From NCBI GenBank assembly GCA_021234155.1, contig JAJEKV010000027.1:9025448-9089447 (forward strand): a stretch of 64,000 nucleotides of DNA, given 5' to 3'. This document shows, piece after piece, positions 55,183-64,000 of the stretch. This DNA is from Isoetes taiwanensis (taxonomy: Eukaryota > Streptophyta > Lycopodiopsida > Isoetales > Isoetaceae). Made by a program: the position numbers and the translations under genes. Each line of letters starts with the position of its first letter. Positions within the stretch are counted from its first letter, which is position 1. Below the pieces are notes generated by a model. It was given only the letters and a program-made list of their open reading frames with translations, had not been told where the DNA came from and made no database searches.

Positions 55183-56840
55183 TACATGGATCACACCATG
55201 CGAAAATGCATATGCACTTTGTAAATGTGTAGTGAGATTTCGCGTCATGTGATCTTTGCTTTTTTCTTCCCTCTTCTTGATTTATATTCACTCAACGAAT
55301 CAAATATTTTTCTTTGGGCTATATTTATCGATGTCGGGGATTTGGGACTAGGGAAAAGCATTACGGGCATCGTTGTTGTCTAACATATGGACATAAGAGA
55401 CATGCTTTTCCAAGATATACATTCGGGGCAATGGGCATCTAGTTTTACGTTGTAAAATTGTGGGAGCCGAGCTTGAAAGTCGTCCCCATGACCTCGTTTA
55501 AGCCCGAATTGTGCAAGCCTTATGAGAATGGTGTCCTTGCAATGAAGAAATGTTTGATAAGGCGTGCATCCGGGGTTGTTGAAAAAATGAGCTACAAAAT
55601 ATTTGCTCCATTAGAGGTGTTTACTAATGCCACGACACAAAAAGCTCCAAAGACATATTGTATAAAATGTCGCTTTCATGAGCCTTTGGATCGGTTAACT
55701 CAAAGTGTCACATATGGAAACATTGTTAGGTTTGATCAAATAACATAAAAATCTTATTTAATAAAGCTTTGGTTGTTGGTAAAGTGTTGGCTTATTGATT
55801 ATGTGTTTGTATTTTGCTTTGGGACCCTCTTTGAAAAAGTTTAGTTCATAAAACATAATATAACTTGGAATGATACATATTTTATATGCAAATGAGAGAC
55901 TATTGATGAGGGACTTGGTGTTATTATCTATTGACAACAAACAAGAAAGTGGATCACACCATGCGAATTTAGTATATTCCAACCTTTTTAGCTTATACAA
56001 AATTAAGCTTGGTGTGATCTTTTTGGAAAAACATGACTTCCTATAGTAAAATTACTTTGATTATATTTTAATAAAAGAAATATATATGTGTCTTATTTGA
56101 AGTTAAGTGTGGATATGTGACGTGCTCATTTATTGATAAAGTGTTTGCTTTTTGAAAAGGGCTAATAACTTTATGTACTACTAGAGTTGGTAAAGTATTT
56201 TAGATGCAAATAGGATGCTTGATGTGATCCTTCTTAAAAAAAGATATGCTCTTTGAAAAGGACTAATAACTTTATGCACTTGGGGTGGTAAAGCATTAAA
56301 TGAGAAGGGGTACTTGTGTTTAATTTTAATTTGACAACAAATAAGAAAGTGGATCACCACGATCTTAATTTAGTGTGTTCCATTTTTGTTGCATATGTAC
56401 TATTAAACTTGGTGTGATCCTTCTTGAAAAATAATATTCTCTTTGAAAAGGATAATGACTTATTTACTTAAGAGTGGTAAAGCTTTTTAGATATAAATAT
56501 GAATGAGTACTTGTGTTTAATTTTAATTTGACAACAAATAAGAAAGTGGATCACACCATGCGAATTTAGTGTGTCCCTTTTTTTTTGCATATGTATTATT
56601 CGCTTGGTGTGATCCATCTTGAAAAAAAAAAAATAGCTTTCAAGTAAAAGGAAAGAAAGAAATATCTTATTTAAAGTGTAAAGTGTTAGTATATAAAGTG
56701 GTTGGTTTATTAAAATACTATTTGTTTACGCTAAGTTGTAAGTTGAATATTTGTGTTTCTATTTACTTTTTTACGCAAGGATCACACCAGGCGAATTTCT
56801 TATATGCAATTACTTCTGCGCATGAAGATTTCGCATCATA
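55183..56840. repeat. Dispersed GGATCACACCATGCGAATTT repeats
   Basis: The motif occurs at about 55188, 55950, 56351 (degenerate), 56548 and 56780; its inverse (GGTGTGATC) occurs at about 56010, 56220, 56410 and 56606, each shortly after a direct copy. Units of 200-300 bp also share CTTTGAAAAGG(A/G)(C/T)TAAT and GACAACAAATAAGAAAGTGG. Confidence 0.75.
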
Positions 56841-57099
56841 TGATTCTCTTTAAACAAGGATGGCTTTGACCTTCAATGTTCATAAATTTTATGAATGTTT
56901 GCATATAAGAATGTCACATATCATATTTTCTTAAAAAATGGTCATCAAATGGATAACTAGTCAAAGAGTTCTTCTACTACTTAAAGAGTTTCAAGACTCA
57001 TTTTTGCTATAATTTAAATAGCAATAGAGTTTTAAAGGAATCTATTGTTAAAGGTAGTCAAAGCCTTCTTGTATTAGCGGTATCTAAACACAAACACCA

Positions 57100-58290
57100 T
57101 AACCTTTGTACTTCAAGAATGTATAAACCCTTCACATTGCAAAGTATAATGTCATTTATTAGCATCTTCACGGACATTTCCCTTCCTTATCGGGAGGCGG
57201 CTCATCTCAAGGAACGTATTCGATTCGAATGCCTTCATCCTCTCTCAATCTCTCACAATATCCTAGGAGGCCGAGTTACCGTCACCACAAAATCGGACTA
57301 AACTTGAAACGTCCCGAAATGACGGTTTCTTGCCACTCAACGGATCCAATGGATATAAACCGCCATCCGCCCGGATGTCAACACTTTTTGAGCTGCAAAG
57401 ACACAACACGCCGAGGTCTAAGTTCTTATTTTTAGACCTCTTTTTGCGATTGAAGACCTGGAGCATATTCGGTGAGTCGATTGGATCCTTATCCACACAT
57501 CATTTGGAGCTTCCATACTGCGTGGATCGCCGCGGCCTGAAATGAAGGTGTACAATTTGTATGCCCCAAAGACAATTAAACCCGTGTGAGCCGAGCGTCC
57601 GTACTAACCTCGTTTTTGAAATTTGCAGCGTGCATATGGAAATCGAAAAGTCCATTCTCCTACAATCCATGCTTTTATACATTAAGCAAATTCAAATTTC
57701 GAATTGTAGAGGCGGAAAAGCCTGTGGGATGAAGTAAAGATCCCTTAATCTTTGGGTTCACATGGATGACTATGCTTACCGGGCTTAAAACCCTCTTTGA
57801 ACTTGGGCAGGCAAAAAAATTCAGCCCGTTTTGGGAAAATCAGCCCTTGCAAGATCCAACTTGCGTAGGCTGATGCAGCGCTGAATTTTAATCGATCTTG
57901 ACTCATGAGAACTTCGACAAAAGGGCCTAAACTTCTCCATGTGAACCACCCATAAAGGCGCTTGCAAATACGAAATGAAAGTCTGATACAAAGCTTCAAC
58001 CTACACATTCAAATTTTGAAATGTGGAAGGCGGGAAGCTTGTATGGCCATGGCCTCTAAATGAAAATAGCGCAAGAATCGGTGACACGCACGCTTGGTAT
58101 CTGACAAACCAAGAGGCACCGCCATGAGTTCTTGGTATGCTATAATGCAAGTGGCTTTTAGAAGCCACATGTTGCATCAACTGTCGACAACCAACGAGAA
58201 TTAAATACATATTGCGCCATGAATGCGCAATCCCCCTTATTCCGGGAGAATATTCCAAGTAAATCTGTAATGATGAGATTTTGATATCCT
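57100..58290. other. GC-mixed region inside TIR element, no assigned gene
   Basis: Short frames on both strands, none with a recognised domain; exon-like composition, possibly captured host sequence. Confidence 0.35.
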
Positions 58291-58391
58291 AGGTGGCATG
58301 GGAAAAAAGGAGCGGAAATATGACGTGGAATGGCTGATAGGAGGCCATTTTCAGACCCCAAATCCACCCTAATGCTACCACCTAATCGGCC

Positions 58392-58470
58392 ACCTACTAT
58401 CAGAGCGCCCAAGATCATTCCTACTATCAGAGCGCCCAAGAACAATCGACTATCAGAGCGCCCAAGATCC
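58392..58470. repeat. Three 25-29-bp tandem repeats
   Basis: ACTATCAGAGCGCCCAAGA core repeated three times just outside the right TIR. Confidence 0.85.
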
Positions 58471-59160
58471 GTCTTCAATCCCATTCAATCGATCGAGCCG
58501 CCTTCAATCCCATTCGATGTCTGCTGAACTATGGTGAGTGTGATTCCATTCCGAATGCATTCTCTTGTTCTCTATTTTTCGTCCTCTATTTTTTCCAATG
58601 CATTCTGGTTCTTTATCAGTGTCGGAGAAGAATGCTATCTTTTAACAGCAAACTTGAAGCGCCGAGTAGGCTTATGTAAAATCGAAGATCTGAATCCAAG
58701 TTCTATGTGTCATGGTGTTCCTCTTGGAAACAGTTTCTGTAAGATTTCCATTATAAACTGCAATTATGAAGATGAGGCTCTTCCAAGAAGACATCCCTAT
58801 GCGTCTGATTGGTGAAAGTGTGGGCACATTTGTAGCATGGCCAAAAGAACGTCTGAAAAAGGTATGTATATTTGGATATTCAAAAAAAAATGAATATATC
58901 ATAACATCTGCGTGATGTTGTGAATTTTGAATTCTTTGATGTTCTTTAGCCAGTCATATCAACCCCATGAAACTACACATTAATGAAAATATGTAGTTTC
59001 TTGGGGTTCAGTCCTCTTGCCGGAGGGCATCAAAGGATTCAATGTTTTCGACATTGCATATAAAAAACATAATAAACTAATGACATAAAAGTATAGTGCA
59101 AAATTAGCCCAAAGCGAGTTTGTATTCATATTCCAAAAAAGTGTATGTACATTTCTTCTT
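58471..59160. other. No assigned gene; possible first exon
   Basis: CTTCAATCCCATTC occurs twice (58473, 58502). ATGTCTGCTGAACTATG at 58517 is followed by GTGAGTG, a good splice donor, so an exon 1 of a plus-strand gene is possible. An open stretch (58620-58815) has no known domain. Confidence 0.3.
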
Positions 59161-59229
59161 CTACAAAAATGCGCCAGGCGCGAATTCTTTCTATCTCTAC
59201 AATCTGTCACATAGGCCCACTTCATCGGC

Positions 59230-59691
59230 CCAATACCGCAAAAAGTCCCACCTGAACCACTGTGATATGACAGGATCCTCATCTTCCCCTGCCCGAATGT
59301 CGAGTCTCCAAACCCGAGTGTTGTATCGATCCTTGATACTATAAATCAAATCCTCGTTACTTATTTGTTGGCATGAGCCTTATTAAGAGCATGAGGAGCC
59401 GATATATGTCGAGAGATCACGATGGAAGTGTTCCCATGGCCCCGATACGATGGTCTCTAATGGAATCTCCAACTCTCTTTGAACGTTTTGAACAGCACAA
59501 TCAAGTAATATCTTGTGCGAGGTCGAGTTGATGGTCGTCCGAAAGTGTATTTGAACTAGAACCATCCAGTGTAGGATCAGCCAGTGTCCATGCATAAGGA
59601 AAATCCATGGCACTAGAACGAGAGAAATTAAGTAATTAGCAAATGATATATTACTCTCCCTATAAAACGATTCTGAACATACATAATTCAA
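59230..59691 (-). pseudogene. Uncharacterised minus-strand exon-like segments
   Basis: Reads SIKDRYNTRVWRLDIRAGED and DPVISQWFRWDFLRYWADEV in one frame (about 59340-59210) and QNVQRELEIPLETIVSGPWE in another (about 59490-59430). Protein-like, unknown family; degenerate palindromes lie on both sides (59166, 59688). Confidence 0.3.
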
Positions 59692-59989
59692 AACGCGGCC
59701 AGTAGCGTTTTTGCTTTTTTTTTCACGGATCTATTTCACACGAGCACCGGCGCGATTTGTATAGAACCGTATGAAATAGAAAAGCCAAACTAAAACGCTG
59801 GCGCTGGCGCTTTGATTAACCTAGTAGAAAATCGGAAACCAAAAATAGAAATGCGCCAAGCGCGATTTCTCCCATTCTAACATATTATTCTAACAGAATG
59901 CATAATGCAGAATACATTATTTTAGTTCAATATTTAGTTCATTATTTAGAGCAGATAGAGGAAGAGCTAGTGAAATAGAATAAGAGCGG

Positions 59990-60260
59990 TCTGACAAAAA
60001 TCATATAAGCAAGATCATAGAAGCGAGATAGATCATAGAAGCGGATAGATCATAGATCATAGAAGCGAGATAGATCATAGATCATAGATCATAGATCATA
60101 GATCATAGAGCAAGATCATAGAAGCGGATAGATCATAGATCATTATTTACTTCATTATTTTAGATCATTAATTAGAAATCGATAGAGGAAGAGCTAGTGA
60201 AATAGAATAAGAGCGGATCATATAGGCAAGATCCGAGAACAAGATCATAGAAGCGGGATC
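59990..60260. repeat. ATCATAGA simple repeat
   Basis: Runs of (GATCATA)n, with AGAAGCG(A/G)GATAGATCATAG higher-order units. Confidence 0.85.
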
Positions 60261-60339
60261 TATATATGAAGGTGGTAGGCAGTTTAGGGCCGATGCATGT
60301 AAAAGTAAATAACATGCTTTATGTAAAATAACTTGATTT

Positions 60340-60905
60340 GATTCGAGAAGCCTTAAGAAGCCGAGAAAAAGCAATAGCGGCTAATTTGGAGAAAAAGCAA
60401 TAGCGGTAGAAAGCTTTAACACAAAAACCAAAAGTATTCAAAGTCGAGAGATTGTAGAGAGCCGAAAAGCCAAAAAAAGCCGAGAGACATTGTATAGAGC
60501 CTACAAACCTTTGAGCCGAAAACACCTTTGAGCGAAAACCCTAAAAGCGGATGATTGTAGAAGCCCGAAAAGCTCGAAAAGCCGAAGTTTAAAGCATATA
60601 GAAGCGAAGTTTAAAAGCGGATAGAAGCCGAAAAGTCGAGATTGATCACCGGATAAAGCCGGAAGCGATAGAAGTCGAGATTGAAGCGCATTGAAGCAGA
60701 TTGAGGCGGATTAAGGCGCCTAGATTGCATCGCGAGAGATTGAAGCGCCCGAAATTGTGGAGCGAAAAGCTCGAAAGCGCCGGAAAAAAACCACGAGAGA
60801 TTGTGGAGCCGATTCGGAATAGGTCGAAAGCCTTGATTAAAAGCACCGAAGAGAAGATCAAAAAAGAGAAAAAAGCCGGAAAAGTTGGAAAGGGATTGTA
60901 AACTG
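60340..60905 (+). repeat. Purine-rich AAGCCGA repeat tract
   Basis: Degenerate (G)AAGC(C)GA(A)A repeats; open frames here are Lys/Arg-rich by composition only. Confidence 0.75.
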
Positions 60906-60954
60906 AAATAATAACCGCTTTAAAAATTGCATCCGCAGCGCCATAATAAGCCCG

Positions 60955-61345
60955 TGAAAATTTATTACAAGGGTTATAAGTTATAAGATTTAAGGTTAAT
61001 AGTTTTAAGGTTTATAAGTTAAGGTTATTAGTTAAGGTTAATATTTTTAAGTTCATAAATAAGGTTATAAGTTTAAAAGTTTATGAATTTGAATTTAGAA
61101 GTTTTAAGTTTTAGAAGTTTTAAGGTTATATTTATTGAAGGTTAGAAGTTTTAACCTTAAAACTTCTAACCTTAAAAGTGCTAACCTATAATAAGCTTTA
61201 AAGTTGTTTCTAAGGTTACAACATTTAAGGTTATTATAAGTTAATATATTATAGGTTAACTTATTATTATTATAGATTAAGTTATTATAGGTTATTAAGG
61301 TTATTATTAAGGTTCATGTTAGGGAGATGTTATTTGGATATGCTA
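60955..61345. repeat. AT-rich AAGGTTATAAGTT repeat array with hairpin
   Basis: Degenerate repeats of TTAAGGTTA(T)(A)AGTT. Includes a perfect inverted repeat with 17-nt arms (AAGGTTAGAAGTTTTAA / TTAAAACTTCTAACCTT, spacer CC) at 61138-61173. Confidence 0.8.
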
Positions 61346-61382
61346 ACTTACTATAGGTTTTTATGCATTTTAGGTCAATGGC

Positions 61383-64000
61383 ATGCAAAATGCTAAATCC
61401 CCCAAGGCCCCCAATGATGGTGATCAAGGCAAGGAAAAATCCCCAACTAATGAAGATGACAAAGATGATGGGAAAAGAAAGGAAAAGACCAGAAATGAAA
61501 AGGATGAAGATGACAAAGATGATGGCAAAGGAAAGGAAAAGACCTCAAATGAAAAGGATGATGCCAAAGGAAAGAAAATTGTACTTTATACTCGGGTCGA
61601 TTGGAAAAACAAAAAGGTCAAGATCCTGCATGCATGCAACTTGAGAGAAGCGATGGGAGAAGGGATTATTGTTCTAGCAGATCCTATCAATGCAGTGAAT
61701 GATGAAATATTAGGGGAGGACAGGTTAGGTGTGGCAATCTCAAAATTATATGACAATTGGAAGGAAAAGGGTTCAGGCAAACAAGAATGCCTAGTTTGTG
61801 TGAAGCAACTAGAGGTGGCCTAGGGACAGTATTCAACTGGAGGGGAACTACACGTTTCCTATAGATGTAGAACCATTGTCAACAATGTTCACACAGTGTA
61901 GCAAGAGGCCACTTCCAACTTTCAAACATTATCCCACCAAAAGATGCAAGTCAGATTATGATTGTTCTCCTGAAGCTATGATGAAGGTTAGAGGAGGTGA
62001 ATGTTGTTGGGCTTCTTGTGTTAGAATGTTCACAATAGAGGAGTTGGTGGGAGCAAGAGCTACATATCAGGAACATAAGTGTGATAGCAGGAGGAATTTC
62101 ATGTACACCATATTTGGCTATGCAATTCAGGATGAAAGATCAAAGAAGAAAAGATTCCCATTGAATGGAAAGTGGATATGTTCAAAAGCATGGATGGCTA
62201 TACATGGAATTCCAACCTCTTCTTGGCACAAGCCCGGCAAAAGAGACATGAAAATGGTAGTAAAATTGCATTGCATGAGAACACGGCACGGTAAGGCCTA
62301 CCTCAAGAACTATAGTGCAAAGGGAAATATTTGAAAGATATGTGGATTTCAATGCGAGAAAACATGACATAAGAGTAAGAAGGATGAACAGGGTAGAGTT
62401 ATTGTTGAAAAGAGATTGCCATCCCATTGTACCCGAGAAGAGCATATTAGAGGAAATAAATGCATTGCTTGGGAACTTGGAGTGGCCTCTATATCCCAGC
62501 CCGGTTTTAGTAGGCTATGGAATAAGCATTTCAAGCATGTGACCATAGCAACTTCAAACAACTTTGCCAAGTGCAATTTATGTGCTAAGTTGAAGGAGAC
62601 ACTAGATAAGGCTGTGCAACCAAGTCTAAGGGCAAAGATAAGGGAACATATGAAGGACCATATAGACGGATCAACTATCATGTAGATCAACTTATTGGAT
62701 GTGGAGGACCTTATCTGCAATGGAACCTAATAACTATCTATGTATTATACATGATAAAATGGACCAACGAAAGACTTGTCTTCCACAATTCAAGTACATT
62801 CCTAAGTCATGTGGAAGATCATACCCTTTTTGATTTCAATGGCGGGGCAATATTGCATGAGGCGGATCTCAGAGACCTATTATGGCCATTTCAGTTTAGA
62901 GTTGTGGAGTGATGGTCCGATTTTCACATTGGGAGTATCATGAGGTGTTTAAGAAACTATGAGAAGGGTTACAATGGTCACCTCACAGGATCCTCTGACT
63001 AGCCGAGCACTACATAGTGCATTGTTGGATGGAACCCCTAATAGTATTGAAAAGTTTAGCAAGGCAAGATTTAGGAGGAATGGACCTAATGAACATGTTG
63101 GAGCTTCAACATCTCGTGCTAAACCTCGAGATCTGCTTGAAAAAGCTCCTCTTGCAACTAGATAATTGTCTTTGGTCAAAATAAGAAACAGTGGATGTTT
63201 TCTTTCCTATCCTACTTAACAATTTGTGGGTATTTTTGAAAGAGTCAATTTGGGGTTCCTAATGCCCGGACATACTCATGAGGATGTGGATGCATTGTTT
63301 GGAAAATATAGTCATGTATTGAGACAATGACGATTACCAACTTTCGGGCTATTGGAAATATTTCATGGATGTACAAATCCATCTCCTATAGGATCTATCA
63401 TAGAAGAAGTGCACGATTGGAAGAGTTTTGTGGATGGTTATGCTCTCGACATGGAAGGTCATTCTAGACCTCTTCAATTCACTTTTGGGTGAGAGAAGGG
63501 ATTCCAATCATGCAATGGAAAATGAGACCTTGGAGGAGAGAAGTGGAGAGGTGGGGCAGAAATTTGTACGAGGGATGCAAATGGCAAGCTTATGATACCT
63601 CTGATCAACCAAAAAGCTCTAAAACCAAGCCCGAAGAAGTCAAGCAATTGGGATTGACTAAGGATGGCATCAATGACTACATCAAGCATTGGCAAACTAA
63701 TTCAGATGAGACTAATCGTGCATTGATAGATTATTGGAAGAAGGTGATCAACTTGTTGGATGAGGTAGACACATCCTCGGAAAATTTGAAAGAAGGGTGG
63801 TTCCCTAAAAGTAAGTGGAAAACATTAGGCTGGTGGCGGCGAAGATGATGGTACCATTAGTAGCATTGTGAAGGCATATGCTCCTCCTCAATCGATAAAC
63901 ACTATGTTGGTCCTAAGAAGAATAGGCCAAAATATCTAGGCATGGATTGTTATGAACCTTCTACTGACGTGGAGTGCCACCAATTTGTAGTAGTAAAACC
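61383..64000 (+). pseudogene. DUF7869-like (probable transposase-type) gene, decayed, runs off the end
   Basis: From ATG 61383: a Lys/Asp/Glu-rich repeat (DDKDDGKGKEKT units), then VDWKNKKVKILHACNLREA. Frame 61876-62334 contains ECCWASCVRMFTIEELVGAR and NGKWICSKAWMAIHGIP (a cysteine-rich, HTH-like part). Frames then shift (near 62320, 62480): PGFSRLWNKHFKHVTIATSN and KCNLCAKLKETLDKA (CX2C with following basic helix). HDKMDQRKTCLPQFKY near 62,740 matches the D-x-MDQxK motif, and VNLGFLMPGHTHEDVDALFG near 63245 the GHTHEDVDxxF motif of DUF7869 proteins, repeated genes of plants, algae and protists thought to be DDE-type transposases. 63489-63848 is the C-terminal part. Several stops and frameshifts; it encodes no intact protein. 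Confidence 0.65.

Larger units (their letters stand above)
54297..58374. mobile_element. TIR-flanked DNA element, ~4.1 kb
   Basis: Left terminus CATTAGGGCGGATTTGGGGT (54297) and right terminus, inverted, CATTAGGGTGGATTTGGGGT (ending 58374) match over about 31 bp with two or three differences. A second matching block, ATTCCACGTCAT(G/A)TTTC, lies ~50 bp in at each end. CTA flanks both sides (54293-54295 outside left, 58375-58377 outside right), a possible 3-bp duplication as in CACTA/Harbinger groups. No transposase recognised; interior contains TCACACC repeats and small frames (55458-55748, VVPMTSFKPELCKPYENGV). Non-autonomous or decayed. Confidence 0.65.

Overview
Eukaryotic, plant-type DNA, almost entirely made of transposable elements. 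The evidence is chromodomain-bearing Ty3/gypsy elements primed by initiator-Met tRNA, a tRNA-derived SINE, L1-type LINE fragments with the plant-style RT zinc-binding domain, a candidate Helitron, and no bacterial gene organisation. AT-rich spacers alternate with GC-rich element ORFs. I cannot name the species. The mixture (chromovirus with extra ORFs, DUF7869-like and FCP1-like repeat genes, SWIM fragment) would suit a large, repeat-rich non-seed plant or streptophyte, but that is inference.

Layout. 1-4.6 kb: non-genic sequence with a SWIM-like fragment (280-603) and a candidate non-autonomous Helitron (2281-4590). 4.6-34.3 kb is a nest. A LINE 3' end (4618-4977 and 33960-34330) is split by Ty3/gypsy Element 1 (+ strand, 4983-33954, target duplication AACCC). 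Element 1 is itself split inside its integrase by about 17.5 kb (14842-32390). That insert holds a complete second element of the same superfamily, Element 2 (- strand, 15660-28863, target duplication GAGTG). 34.6-45.0 kb: Element 3, a different decayed Ty3/gypsy element (- strand, 34611-44983, target duplication AGAAC), carrying a 3.3-kb TIR element (39719-43063, flanked by CTTA). 45.0-48.3 kb: a tRNA-derived SINE and a 5'-truncated L1-type LINE. 48.3-54.1 kb: decayed minus-strand gene pieces (FCP1/HAD-like, ParB-like, DNA-methyltransferase-like) scattered among short GC-rich palindromes. 54.3-58.4 kb: a TIR-flanked element. 58.4-61.3 kb: tandem and simple repeats. 61.4-64 kb: a decayed DUF7869-like (probable transposase) gene running off the window.

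The outstanding observation is in Elements 1 and 2. Each carries two extra ORFs between the 5' LTR and gag. The first ORF encodes a histone H3 variant: the protein opens with the exact H3 tail MARTKQTAR, continues through a long acidic, lysine-rich, probably coiled-coil insert, and ends with a histone H3 fold whose stop codon falls at the normal H3 C-terminus. The same elements encode a chromodomain at the C-terminus of integrase, the module class that binds methylated H3 tails. The two copies are diverged, yet six of the eight ARTKQTAR codons differ only synonymously, so the tail peptide appears to have been under selection. The second ORF is conserved between the elements, acidic in the middle, and unrecognised. 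Paired long RNA-type hairpins, spaced about 200 nt, precede these ORFs: four copies in Element 1 and two of unrelated sequence in Element 2. I read this as a retrotransposon family that captured a histone gene. Both copies here are inactivated by stops or frameshifts.
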